Origin: Bdellovibrionales bacterium
Lineage (GTDB): Bacteria; Myxococcota; XYA12-FULL-58-9; SYDY01
DNA length: 42,222 nt
Assembly: GCA_005801425.1 (NCBI GenBank)
Contig: SYDY01000054.1
Location: 1-42,222, forward strand
Reading direction: 5' to 3'
In this document: one piece after another, positions 1 to 8,545 of the stretch
Numbering within the stretch: the first letter of the stretch is position 1
How the letters are laid out: each line of letters opens with the position of its first letter
Notes under the pieces: generated by a model
Databases searched by the model: none
Seen by the model: the letters and a program-made list of their open reading frames with translations, nothing else
Told to the model about the DNA's origin: nothing
Program-made: the position numbers and the translations under genes

Positions 1-330
1 CATGCGTGTGTTGCTTGCGAACCGGGTTCCACCCGATCCGCCGGCGATTCTGCGACGGGCAACGATACAACTTGCAACATTACGACATGTGGTGAGAACT
101 ATCATGTTTCGAATCATGCATGTGTTGCTTGCGTCCCGGGTTCCACCCGATCCGCCGGCGATTCTGCGACGGGCAACGATACAATTTGCAACATTACGAC
201 ATGTGCTGAGAACTATCGTGTTTCGAATCATGCATGTGTTGCTTGCGCCTTGGGTTCCATCCGGCCCGCCGGCGATTCTGCGACGGGCAACGATACAATT
301 TGTGCCGTCTCATGTGCAACGGCTAATAAC
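1..330 (+). repeat. 114-bp in-frame tandem repeat
   Basis: The motif beginning CATGC(A/G)TGTGTTGCTTGC recurs at 1, 115 and 229, exactly 114 bp apart (38 codons), with only a few substitutions between copies. The third copy decays after about position 300. The near identity at DNA level suggests recent expansion or gene conversion, and the copy number upstream of the window is unknown. Confidence 0.9.
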
Positions 331-1011
331 TTTTCGTGGAATGGAACATGCGTATCTTGCATGAGTGGTCTTACTCGTGTACCTGATACCGATAACACCA
401 GGGTTGGTAGCCGTTGTACAGGCGTATCAAATACGCATCAGGCCGTTGTCGATGCAGCGACCAGCTTACAATCAGTGCTTGATTTGCATTCGGAACTCAA
501 CCCTGCTGACTTATATGGTGTATTCTATCGTGGTGGATATCTGTTTGATTACGATGAAAACACGAAGATAGGTTTGGTTTTTGCCCCGCGTGAATTCTTC
601 GGCCAGCATTATGTTACTAATATATGTACAGATGGTGCTGGGCACGATCTGTGCACGGATGGTAATGATGGCGCAAATAATACCGCAGAATGGATGCGCC
701 AGTCATCTATCTGGGATACGGCTATTATTAGCCTGGTTGCAAATCTCACCGATGGAATATACGATGACTGGTTTTCACCAGCGACAATGCAGCTTGATAA
801 ACTCTATGATACGGTTAAACTTAAGGGGTTTACGCGTGTTGGGGAGAGCAACTACACCAATGTTGATACCACGATTGTCACCTCAAGTACCTATGGTGGA
901 AGTGGTCAGATAGGCGGTGTTAATTTTGCTAATGGTGAGATTACGAGTGGTACCAGATGGCTTGGATCCGGATCGATGGTTGGGTTTGCCATTCGTCAAT
1001 TCGAGGACTGA
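1..1011 (+). CDS. Cys-rich repeat surface protein, C-terminal part (5' end outside window)
   Basis: The reading frame is open from base 1, so the start lies upstream. The N-terminal visible part carries about 2.7 tandem copies of a 38-residue repeat with cysteines at repeat positions 3, 6, 25 and 30 (HACVAC ... NDTxCNITTC). Glycine/aspartate-rich CxxC repeats of this sort are known from deltaproteobacterial extracellular proteins and resemble ciliate immobilisation-antigen repeats. The last ~190 residues look like a DUF1566/Lcl C-terminal type domain: GGYLFDYDENTKIGLVFAP, then a YDDWFSPATMQLDKLYD block (family pattern YSDWxLPSxxELxxLY), and a final VGFAIRQF strand. I infer a secreted or surface protein with disulfide-rich stalk repeats and a C-terminal globular domain. 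It converges on the kinase operon. Ligand and function are unknown. Confidence 0.75.
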   Translation, partial: HACVACEPGSTRSAGDSATGNDTTCNITTCGENYHVSNHACVACVPGSTRSAGDSATGNDTICNITTCAENYRVSNHACVACALGSIRPAGDSATGNDTICAVSCATANNFSWNGTCVSCMSGLTRVPDTDNTRVGSRCTGVSNTHQAVVDAATSLQSVLDLHSELNPADLYGVFYRGGYLFDYDENTKIGLVFAPREFFGQHYVTNICTDGAGHDLCTDGNDGANNTAEWMRQSSIWDTAIISLVANLTDGIYDDWFSPATMQLDKLYDTVKLKGFTRVGESNYTNVDTTIVTSSTYGGSGQIGGVNFANGEITSGTRWLGSGSMVGFAIRQFED

Positions 1012-1113
1012 GTAGATTTCACGGGGAAGATTACGCAATCTGTCGTCTGTACACTTATCATCCAGGACTATCAATTTTGCCACTCTCCGTGTGAATGTAC
1101 CAGGCCCCAACCC

Positions 1114-3036
1114 CTATAGGCGTTGGAAGGTCAGCGGAAACGTAAATGAAAAATTATCCACAGGTTGTGGGCGGAAGTGGATACCATGTAGGCTTTTGAG
1201 TAGGCACTGCTGGAAGGGCCCGGGGGTGAGTGGTGGATCAAATGTCACGTCGGTGACCGCACCTGCCGTGTTGATGGTGAGCTTTGTATTGGCCGAAGGG
1301 AGTGCGACGCTGGCCGCATCGGCGCGCTGTACGCATGCCTGAATGCTCCCTGCTTGCCGCTGGAGACTTTGTTGAATTTCTGCACCTGTAAGTGGTTTGG
1401 GCGGTTGTTTAACAGGCGTGGGTTGCGGTGGTGGTACTGGCGCTTCTTTGTCGGGAGCGGGCAAGGAAACGGTGGTTTCAAAACGGGGCAAATTATGTGC
1501 ACGGATTTGCATGCCTGCAAACACATCGGCCAGGCACGCTTCAACTTGGCCGAATTTGGCGATGGATGGCATATACGTGGTTTGGGCTATTTTACCTGTC
1601 GAAGCGACCACCAACGCGACATCTAGTTTATGGATCGTTCGAAATATGTGATTGCTTCGGGCATAGCATTTTATAATGCTTGGGCGTTCTGCGTTAACGG
1701 CCAGCTGTATTTCGTCCTGACTTACTTCGTTATTGGGTTTGGGCAGCTCAGGCGCTTCTGTTGGGCTTGGCGCGATGGGGGTCTTTGATATTTCCACAGG
1801 TTTCTTTTGGGTCGCGTAAAGTCCAACAGCTACAGAAGCCGCAATAAGAACGACGAGAGCAATACTTAAGGCAGCGACCAGTGAATGATCTGATTTTTGT
1901 TTGCTCACCAGAATTTTTTTGACGGATGGAATTTTATCGATGGGTGTTGTGTCCGGGATTGCAGCTTCTTTGCTGTCTTCGGGGGCTTCATCGGGGGCGA
2001 ACATATCGGGATATTTGGCAAAATATTGTTTGGTGTAGCGAAATACATCATCCGCAGTTTCGGGAAAAATCGCTGTGTTGAGATCGCGCAAATATGCATC
2101 GGCGCTTGGGTAGCGCTCTTGCGGATTGGCCGCGAGTGCTTTGCGCATTACTTTTTCGATGCCTTCAGGAACGTCATCCCGCAATGTCGACATCGCTGGG
2201 ATATTGCACTCACTGATCATTCGAAAAGTATCAGCTTCGGTGGGGCCTTTGAATAATCGTTTTCCGGCTAGCATTTCCCAGAGCAAAATACCCGCACAGA
2301 AAATATCAACCCCTTGTTCAGCGGGTTTTCCTGCAAGTTGTTCGGGGGCGATATACCCGATTTTTCCTTTGATCATCCCAGGGCTTGTCGTTGATATTTC
2401 GTTGCGTGCTTTGGCGATCCCAAAGTCTGTGATTTTGACCCAGCCTTCGGAGGTGACCAAAATATTTTGCGGTGTAATGTCGCGATGCAAAAGATGGATT
2501 GGGTTGCCTGCCGGATCACAAAGTTCATGGGCATAGGCAAGGCCACGCAACACCTGCATGGTGATATGCACGCAAATGGGTACGGGGAGTTTTTCGTTGC
2601 GTTGTACCGTGCGTTGAATAATTTTTCCGACCGTGGAACCAGGAACGTATTCCATGGCGATGTAATATTCATTGCCGTCTTTGGATAAATCATAGATCTG
2701 AACAATATTGGGATGATGAAGCAAAACCGTAAGTTTGGCTTCTTTGATCATCATGTTAATAAAATCGGGATCTGCCGAAAGATGAGGAAGCATCTTTTTG
2801 ATGGCGACCTCACGCTCAAATCCTTCAATGCCGCCCAGTTTCCCAAAATAGATCTCACCCATGCCGCCGGATGCTATTTTACGTTCAATGACGTAGTTGC
2901 CGAGACGACGGTGGTGCGCAAATTTGGGGCTGAGTGGCAGCCTTTCACCGCAGACACATCGGACACTGGGATATTTCTTGGCACGGCTATCGTCGATATT
3001 AAATGCACGATGGCAGCTGCTGCAACGAACTTCCAC
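1114..3036 (-). CDS. Membrane-anchored serine/threonine protein kinase with zinc-ribbon head and AgmX-like tail
   Basis: The 640-aa protein begins at a GTG with TAGGAG 12 nt upstream. Residues 1-35 hold a CxxC...CxCG zinc-ribbon-like head. Residues ~46-325 are a Hanks-type kinase: glycine loop SGGMGEIYFG, catalytic Lys80 in VAIKK, HRDITPQN loop (Asp186, Asn191), DFG at 204-206, and APEQ. One transmembrane helix lies at ~385-408. The periplasmic tail has two copies (about 445-535 and 555-640) of a Cys-containing domain resembling the repeat at the C-terminus of myxobacterial AgmX-type proteins (I..C...., G.v, ..C......F). All key kinase residues are present, so it should be active. It is last in a unit with a YkgJ-like protein, an outer-membrane barrel and a FecR-type lipoprotein, which suggests envelope sensing. 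Confidence 0.93.
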   Translation of the reverse strand: MEVRCSSCHRAFNIDDSRAKKYPSVRCVCGERLPLSPKFAHHRRLGNYVIERKIASGGMGEIYFGKLGGIEGFEREVAIKKMLPHLSADPDFINMMIKEAKLTVLLHHPNIVQIYDLSKDGNEYYIAMEYVPGSTVGKIIQRTVQRNEKLPVPICVHITMQVLRGLAYAHELCDPAGNPIHLLHRDITPQNILVTSEGWVKITDFGIAKARNEISTTSPGMIKGKIGYIAPEQLAGKPAEQGVDIFCAGILLWEMLAGKRLFKGPTEADTFRMISECNIPAMSTLRDDVPEGIEKVMRKALAANPQERYPSADAYLRDLNTAIFPETADDVFRYTKQYFAKYPDMFAPDEAPEDSKEAAIPDTTPIDKIPSVKKILVSKQKSDHSLVAALSIALVVLIAASVAVGLYATQKKPVEISKTPIAPSPTEAPELPKPNNEVSQDEIQLAVNAERPSIIKCYARSNHIFRTIHKLDVALVVASTGKIAQTTYMPSIAKFGQVEACLADVFAGMQIRAHNLPRFETTVSLPAPDKEAPVPPPQPTPVKQPPKPLTGAEIQQSLQRQAGSIQACVQRADAASVALPSANTKLTINTAGAVTDVTFDPPLTPGPFQQCLLKSLHGIHFRPQPVDNFSFTFPLTFQRL

Positions 3037-3090
3037 GGCTATTGTGAACTCCTACAGGATCTATAATAAACAGATCCCATCTAAATTGCG

Positions 3091-5115
3091 CTAATCCTGC
3101 CAAATGTCACGTACTTGATACGTACTTTGTTTTTCGTCACGCCAGGTCTGATAAGTGATGCTATTGTGGCCTTTTTGAAGGACGATGTTTTCGGAGAAAC
3201 CTGACGAGGCGCCGATGGCGACGGTCTTTCCGTTGATTTTGAGATGGGTTCCATTGGGTACGCTTCCATGGCTGATGATAGTTTTTGTTTTGATGTGCGT
3301 ATTGACCGCAGGGCTTTCGATATAAAGCTCGCTGAGCGTGTTGTCATGGCGCAAAAGAAGGGTATTCATGGGGCTTGTGCCCACCTGCTGGCCGCTTGCG
3401 TTTGAGCCTACCGCCAACCAGTAATAGGTTCCCTCAGGCAGGATCCCGCTTGGAATTGTGATTTCCGGAATGGGCGTTTGTTCTTTGCGAGAGGGTTGGC
3501 TTAGCGCATCGCCGCGAAACAATTTGAATTCGTAATGTGTGGCATCTGCATGAGCTGGCCATGTAAATGTTATCTCGGGGGGGGTTCGCTGATAGTAGAT
3601 CACGGTTTGATCGCCGGTGGCGCTGACTCGATTGGTTCGCGCGCAATTTTTACATCCTGTTCCACCCGCATGTTGCCGAAGAACAATATGCCCTTCAACG
3701 AGGCCGATACTGTTCTCCACTTTCCACAAATACCTACCTGGTGCGAGAGGGCTTATTCTAAATGTTTCTGCATTTGTTTTGACCGAGAGGATCACATCGC
3801 GCGTGGTGGTCTCGTTGATGAGGGTGAATGTGAACGGTCCTGTACGTTGTAGGATCGACCAATCAAAGGCAATTTTAGGGACGTGCATGTCGTAATTGAC
3901 GTCGATGTGTTCACCTGGATGTGCATTGATATGGGTTTGAAAAATAGGTACAATATTTGGGCTTCCGCCAGGGGTTTGCTCAAACCGATAGCCGGGGTCA
4001 ATGGCTTTTTTATCTCGGAGCGTCACTTGGCCTTGCGTTGTGGTGATGCGCGTTTGTTTCGATGTGTTAAGAAAAGTCACCTGGCTGTTGTCTTGTTCGT
4101 TGGATAGTTCCGCTATCTCTGAGCCCACACGGATCCTATGACGATGCAATGTTTCACTGCGTTTAACGAATAGAGTGATGCCGCCTTTGAGGGCGTAGCT
4201 TACGGATAGGTTGTTGCTGCGTTCAGCATTTCTTTCTATCGATTCGAAAGTTATTTCCGTAAGGGGATTCATGTGAAGGATTGAACTCTCATTGTCCAAA
4301 GTGATGATCGCAGCTTGGGTCGCTGTGATTGTTGTGCCAGCAGTGATTTTTCCGTCTGAAGAAGGCGGTTTTATTTTTAGATATGCAAGATCGCCTCGCA
4401 AAATGAGGCTTGGTGCCACAGGCGGCGGTGGTGGTTTGGGCTTGAGCGTGAAAGATAACCCGGATACCGAAGCGATAGGGATCACAAGACCATCCAAGGT
4501 CATGCTGTTTCCCGCGAGAACGGTTTTTTTGTTTCCATCAGGAGCAATCAGATCAATATTTCCCACCAAAACACTGAACCCAGTGACGGTACTGATATGG
4601 ACTGTGGATGAGGTGGTTCTGCCTATTTCGGTCAATCCAAATGGCGTGCCGATCATTAAGCGTGGTGTTTCTTGGACGTCATATTTTTCGGTTGTTTTAA
4701 CCGTTTTGGCTTGTGCATTGCCCGAAAGAACAATGGCGCCGATGATGACTGGAGAAGGCTGGGAGCCTGTTTGTATCTCTCCAATATCTACTTTAAATTG
4801 TGATTTATCTTGGATCACAATGCGGGTGTCGGGTCCCAATGCAAGTTCACTTCCTCCTTGGAATGTGATGGTCGCGCTTGCCTCGGAACCTGTTTGAATG
4901 ATGTCGCCAAAATAAAGCCCATCGTTGAGGTTTGCTTGGATATCATAGGCTACTTTGATGTGGGTGATGGTTACTTTGCCATGGGTTGCCGTGATATGTG
5001 CAGGATATTCAACCTTAGGGCTCGAACAGCCATCGGTCAAGAAGCATACGACGATCAGGAACCAACCATTAAGGCTTCTGCGTGAGATCGATGTTAATGA
5101 TGATGACATCGCCAT
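3091..5115 (-). CDS. FecR-domain lipoprotein
   Basis: This 674-aa protein has a signal peptide ending in a lipobox (FLTDGC, Cys30). A FecR-like beta domain covers ~40-130 (GDIIQTGSEASATITFQGGSELALGPDTRIVI region, split by DNA-binding-free beta strands), and a second FecR-like stretch lies at ~250-390. The rest appears to be beta-sandwich (fibronectin/Ig-like) modules including a GTYYWLAVG strand. FecR domains here are extracytoplasmic structural or sensing modules, not the FecI-coupled membrane protein, because no cytoplasmic part or transmembrane helix is seen. The start overlaps the 3' end of the upstream barrel gene by 47 bp; the ATG two codons later (5109) is an equally good start. It precedes the kinase gene with a 54-bp gap. 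The C-terminus may bind a partner, but nothing in the sequence names it. Confidence 0.8.
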   Translation of the reverse strand: MAMSSSLTSISRRSLNGWFLIVVCFLTDGCSSPKVEYPAHITATHGKVTITHIKVAYDIQANLNDGLYFGDIIQTGSEASATITFQGGSELALGPDTRIVIQDKSQFKVDIGEIQTGSQPSPVIIGAIVLSGNAQAKTVKTTEKYDVQETPRLMIGTPFGLTEIGRTTSSTVHISTVTGFSVLVGNIDLIAPDGNKKTVLAGNSMTLDGLVIPIASVSGLSFTLKPKPPPPPVAPSLILRGDLAYLKIKPPSSDGKITAGTTITATQAAIITLDNESSILHMNPLTEITFESIERNAERSNNLSVSYALKGGITLFVKRSETLHRHRIRVGSEIAELSNEQDNSQVTFLNTSKQTRITTTQGQVTLRDKKAIDPGYRFEQTPGGSPNIVPIFQTHINAHPGEHIDVNYDMHVPKIAFDWSILQRTGPFTFTLINETTTRDVILSVKTNAETFRISPLAPGRYLWKVENSIGLVEGHIVLRQHAGGTGCKNCARTNRVSATGDQTVIYYQRTPPEITFTWPAHADATHYEFKLFRGDALSQPSRKEQTPIPEITIPSGILPEGTYYWLAVGSNASGQQVGTSPMNTLLLRHDNTLSELYIESPAVNTHIKTKTIISHGSVPNGTHLKINGKTVAIGASSGFSENIVLQKGHNSITYQTWRDEKQSTYQVRDIWQD

Positions 5116-6556
5116 GACGAACCTGGATCTCTTTCTTTTGCGTGATGTAACCGGGACTTGTGATTAAGACAGGGTAATTTCCAATGGGAACGTTGAACTG
5201 AAATTGACCGTTGGCATCGGTGGGTATTTGTTTTTCAAGCGATGGAATGAAAACAGTGCCAGCAAGCGTTGCGCCTGTTTCCGCATTTTTTAAACTGCCC
5301 TTCATGATGCCACCTTGACGTCCTGTCACGGGTTGTAATGCGATGACTATTTCTTTGATTTCATCCTTTTTCCCTGGCGCGACAGTGATTTCATTCATGA
5401 GATATCCACCTGCAGTTGTTTTTATTTGGTACAATCCTTCACCGATGGTGAGCGCCCACGTGGTAAATTCGCCGGTTGCAGGATCTGGAGAGATGTGTGT
5501 CGCTTCTCCCGCAATGTCGATAACAGCGCCGGGGATGGGTTTTTTGGTGTCTGTGCTCACGATTTTTCCGTGAATTTTAAAGGTGTCAGGACTTCGCACG
5601 ATCTCTTTGATTTTTTCTTGGATCACGGTTTTGGTTTGTGTGGGTACGATGGGAGTCGGTGCCGCAGACATATGCATGGTGATACGAAAGAAGAGATCCC
5701 ATTTCGCAACACCGCTTAGCGGATTTGAAGATCCTGGTGCGCCGTTAAGACCGACATCGGTTCCTATCCCCACCTCCAACTGCCGACTTGGCAGCAAAAG
5801 CGTATTGAGGCCGACGCTTGCGATGACGGGTTGTCGTGACATACTGCCACGATTGGTGAGGGCACCACTGAGTTCAACGAAAGGTGCAACACCGACATAA
5901 CGATGTGCATCCCAGATCCCAGTGAGTCCCATGGCGTACGTAAATTGTTGGCTGTCGCTCCATCCAAAGCCAAAACGTCGCGTTGCATTAACAGTGGCAG
6001 GCGCTGAGCCCAAGGTGCGATCGAGGCGATAACCCAGTGTGGTTGATGCTTCAAGCCAGGTTCGCGGTCGATACGTCGCGGTACCCGAAATATCAAAACG
6101 TGGTGAATCGAAGGCGATGGAGCTGTTTGTGGATGATGTTGGGAACATGAGCGAAGATCCTGCACCCACGGTGAGGTTGGTGAGCAGGGGAAAATTGTAC
6201 CGTGCTTCAAGGGCAGGATCGCCGATCAGTTGCACAGCCTCGAGTGCATTTTTGGTGGTGACAATGCGGTGATGCAATCCCAAGGCAAATCGTGCGTGGG
6301 GAGCGTAGGTTAAGCTGAGGGTTTGCGCATGGCGTTCCACCGTATCACTGCTGAGGATAAGATCTGAGCTTTTTGTGAAATCGAGACCGTAACCGAAGGT
6401 GAGTCCGTGTTTCATAAAAGGCACTGCACGTTGTGTTTTTCGAAGTCCGGGCATGCCTGTTTGAGCGGAAATGCGTGTTGCCATGTCTTGGGCAGAGGCT
6501 GCTGGGATCGCGAGAATTAAAGAAGCAAGAAAAACTAAAACTAAAACTTTACTCAT
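5069..6556 (-). CDS. Outer-membrane beta-barrel protein with carboxypeptidase-regulatory-like tail
   Basis: This 495-aa protein has a clear signal peptide (residues ~1-22, ends AASAQ). Residues ~45-300 alternate short amphipathic strands and turns (RPRTWLEASTTLGYRLD, PFVELSGALTNRG) as in an outer-membrane barrel. A linker rich in Thr/Lys/Glu (~310-325) leads to two beta-sandwich domains: KIHGKIVSTDTKKPIPGAVI (~325-400) and MKGSLKNAETGATLAGTVFI (~415-490), both with the GxVxDxxTxxPlxGAxV signature of carboxypeptidase-regulatory-like/PEGA-type domains. The start codon overlaps the stop of the upstream YkgJ-like gene in an ATGA arrangement, so translation is probably coupled. Barrel function (porin, assembly or secretion) cannot be told from sequence. 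Confidence 0.8.
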   Translation of the reverse strand: MSKVLVLVFLASLILAIPAASAQDMATRISAQTGMPGLRKTQRAVPFMKHGLTFGYGLDFTKSSDLILSSDTVERHAQTLSLTYAPHARFALGLHHRIVTTKNALEAVQLIGDPALEARYNFPLLTNLTVGAGSSLMFPTSSTNSSIAFDSPRFDISGTATYRPRTWLEASTTLGYRLDRTLGSAPATVNATRRFGFGWSDSQQFTYAMGLTGIWDAHRYVGVAPFVELSGALTNRGSMSRQPVIASVGLNTLLLPSRQLEVGIGTDVGLNGAPGSSNPLSGVAKWDLFFRITMHMSAAPTPIVPTQTKTVIQEKIKEIVRSPDTFKIHGKIVSTDTKKPIPGAVIDIAGEATHISPDPATGEFTTWALTIGEGLYQIKTTAGGYLMNEITVAPGKKDEIKEIVIALQPVTGRQGGIMKGSLKNAETGATLAGTVFIPSLEKQIPTDANGQFQFNVPIGNYPVLITSPGYITQKKEIQVRHGDVIIINIDLTQKP

Positions 6557-7269
6557 AGGACCCTTTGCGACGCATCGATGCGCAAGTATTTTGTGAGTCC
6601 TAACGCCGTGAGTTCGTCCATCGCGTACGCCATGAGAATCAGATCCTTAATGCGCTCATTGTAGCTGACGACCGCATGGGCAGCCATAACTTCGGCACGT
6701 TCTTGTCCATCACTTCGGATCCAGAAAGAGTCGCAACGAGGACTGTAGAACACTTCGCGGTCTTCTGCATGAAAGGCATAGGGAAATCGTGCGCATGACA
6801 AAGGCCAGTGAGGATAAAGGGAACAACGTCCTTCTTCGGTGAGTGCAAGGCATGCGCCGTAGGCGGTTCGTTTGAGAATAGGAAAGATCTGCCAGCCTGC
6901 GGATGATGTTTGGCGTCTGAGTGCGGGCCTATCGCTCAATTCGTCTTCAGAAAATGTGGGTTTTTCATGGGTTATCAGATCAGTACGCTTAACATCAATA
7001 AGTGATGCAATATCTCGCAATCGTAAGAGAACGATACTTCGAGGCCCAACACAGCAGTTGTTGAGACAATTGCTGCAATCGTTGATTTTACCGACGGGCG
7101 CACACGTGGAAACGCTGCTTGGGTCAATGATTTGAAGTCGGGTTTGTGCGCGCAGCTTGATGTATTTAAAGAAATTGGGTGGTGCATACAGCGGACGTTC
7201 TTGAACGCGTTTCCATAATTCATCCAAAGCAGAAACGATTGACGTTGGCATCGAAATATTGGGGTTCAC
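6553..7269 (-). CDS. YkgJ-family cysteine-cluster protein
   Basis: A 238-aa protein with the YkgJ/UPF0153-type metal cluster: DCSNCLNNCC near residue 65-74, then CLALTEEGRCSLYPHWPLSCARFPY (approximately residues 139-163) and a further Cys in SPRCDSFW. Members of this family bind Zn or an Fe-S cluster through such cysteines, and their substrate is unknown. The GTG at 7269 gives the longest form; the ATG at 7251 (MPTSIVSALDELW) is the alternative. Neither has a strong Shine-Dalgarno sequence. It is the first gene of the minus-strand unit that continues with the barrel protein (ATGA overlap), and it is divergent from arginine deiminase with only ~30-47 bp between them. Confidence 0.85.
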   Translation of the reverse strand: MNPNISMPTSIVSALDELWKRVQERPLYAPPNFFKYIKLRAQTRLQIIDPSSVSTCAPVGKINDCSNCLNNCCVGPRSIVLLRLRDIASLIDVKRTDLITHEKPTFSEDELSDRPALRRQTSSAGWQIFPILKRTAYGACLALTEEGRCSLYPHWPLSCARFPYAFHAEDREVFYSPRCDSFWIRSDGQERAEVMAAHAVVSYNERIKDLILMAYAMDELTALGLTKYLRIDASQRVL

Positions 7270-7289
7270 ACCGCATCTTGTATGATAAT

Positions 7290-7294
7290 AGGAG
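7290..7294 (+). promoter_or_regulatory. Ribosome binding site that fixes the arcA start
   Basis: AGGAG followed by a 4-nt spacer and ATG at 7299. No comparable site precedes the earlier in-frame codons back to 7179. Confidence 0.7.
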
Positions 7295-7298
7295 TCTT

Positions 7299-8537
7299 AT
7301 GCCAATCCTGGGAAGAGAACATCGTTTCCGTGTGAACAGTGAAGTGGGTGTTTTGCGTGATGTCATGGTGCATACACCAGGTCGTGAACTTCTCGCAGTC
7401 ACGCCAGCGACCCGGCGTGAATATCTGTACGACGACTTGTTGGAACGTGAACGTGCGCGTGTAGAGCATGGCGTTTTCAAGGCGGTTCTGGAGCGTTTTT
7501 CTCGTGTGCACGAATTGCGTGATCTGTTGCATGAGGCGTTGCTTTATCCTGAGGCGCGTCAATTTTTAATTAGCCGATCGGTGCAGGCCACAGGCATGGA
7601 TCATTTGCTTGGATCTTTCGAATCACTGGACATTTCAACATTTTCAGAGCGATTTATCAGCGGATGGAAAGTTCCCACGGGGCCCTTCTCAAGGGATCTT
7701 GCGCGTCCTGCCTATCTGCTGCCTCCGCTCCCCAACTTATTTTTCCCGCGTGATGCTTCGGTGATGCTTGGAAACGATGTGGTGATTGCCAATATGCGTC
7801 ATTTAAGCCGATGGCCTGAGGCAGCCTTGATGCGAACCATTGTTGGATTTCACCCTTCTTTTGCTGATCTTCGTGTTTTGCACGATGGCAGCGCCATGCG
7901 TCATCGTGATCTCACCCTTGAAGGAGGTGATATTCACGTGATTTCGCCTGAGGTGGTGATGATCGGGCTTTCTGAACGCACCCAAGCCAATGCTCTCGAT
8001 ATGTTGAGTGATACTTTATTTGAAAGTACAAAAATTACCGATGTGATTGCAGTGGTGTTGCCTGAAGGCTGTTTGGCCATTCATCTCGATATGATTTGGA
8101 CACAGCTCGATCATGATCTTTGTGCGGCCTATCCACCTTTGATTGCGCAACCAGGCTGGGCCACGGTTCTTCATCGCCGCAAAGGAAGCGGCACATTGCG
8201 TCGCTGCACAGGCATTTTAGAAGCCCTGGCCAGTGTGGGCTTACCCATGGACGTGGTGTTGTGTGGCGGTGATTCGCCGGAAAGTCAGGCCAGGGATTTA
8301 TGGGCGTCCGGATGTAATTTTCTTAGCGTCGCGCCAGGTATTGTGTTGGCTTATTCCCGCAATGAAGAAACTCTAAGTTCGCTTGAGGGTGCCGGTTTTG
8401 ATATTGTGGCAGGTGAAGATTTTTTACGTCGTGATGCTGCACCGAGCGTTCGTACTGTGATTACTTTTCCAGGCTCAGAGCTTGTGCGTGGTGGCGGTGG
8501 CCCGCGTTGCATGAGTTGTCCATTGCTGAGGGATTAA
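7299..8537 (+). CDS. arcA: Arginine deiminase
   Basis: Hydrolyses L-arginine to citrulline and ammonia (EC 3.5.3.6), the first step of the arginine dihydrolase pathway. From the ATG at 7299 the protein is 412 aa, the usual family length; AGGAG at 7290-7294 sits 4 nt upstream, so the longer frame from 7179 is rejected. Family landmarks are all present: SEVGVLRDVMVHTPGREL at the N-terminus, LFFPRDASVMLGNDVVIANM, LEGGDIHVI, the HLDMIW histidine region, and the C-terminal GGGGPRCMSCP with nucleophile Cys404. The usual residue after CMS is Met or Cys. No arcB or arcC is in the window, so energy conservation through carbamoyl phosphate cannot be inferred; it may serve nitrogen supply or acid resistance. 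It heads the plus-strand gene run to bolA. Confidence 0.95.
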   Translation: MPILGREHRFRVNSEVGVLRDVMVHTPGRELLAVTPATRREYLYDDLLERERARVEHGVFKAVLERFSRVHELRDLLHEALLYPEARQFLISRSVQATGMDHLLGSFESLDISTFSERFISGWKVPTGPFSRDLARPAYLLPPLPNLFFPRDASVMLGNDVVIANMRHLSRWPEAALMRTIVGFHPSFADLRVLHDGSAMRHRDLTLEGGDIHVISPEVVMIGLSERTQANALDMLSDTLFESTKITDVIAVVLPEGCLAIHLDMIWTQLDHDLCAAYPPLIAQPGWATVLHRRKGSGTLRRCTGILEALASVGLPMDVVLCGGDSPESQARDLWASGCNFLSVAPGIVLAYSRNEETLSSLEGAGFDIVAGEDFLRRDAAPSVRTVITFPGSELVRGGGGPRCMSCPLLRD

Positions 8538-8545
8538 TACACACA

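Noticed and set aside
1-330. CRISPR-like or minisatellite reading of the 114-bp repeats
   Set aside because: There are no spacers; the repeats are contiguous and in frame in a protein.
883-1110. Minus-strand 75-residue frame past the end of the kinase operon
   Set aside because: It lies mostly antisense to the Cys-rich protein and lacks any motif or ribosome binding site.
7281-7286. TATGAT as an arcA -10 box
   Set aside because: It is too near the ribosome binding site to leave a usable 5' leader, and the -35 is poor.
8507-8545. Frame extension MHELSIAEGLI that resembles the start of the hydrogenase maturation protein HypA
   Set aside because: It starts at a TTG inside arcA and has no further HypA features; the resemblance is chance, and ATG 8546 leads a proper signal peptide.
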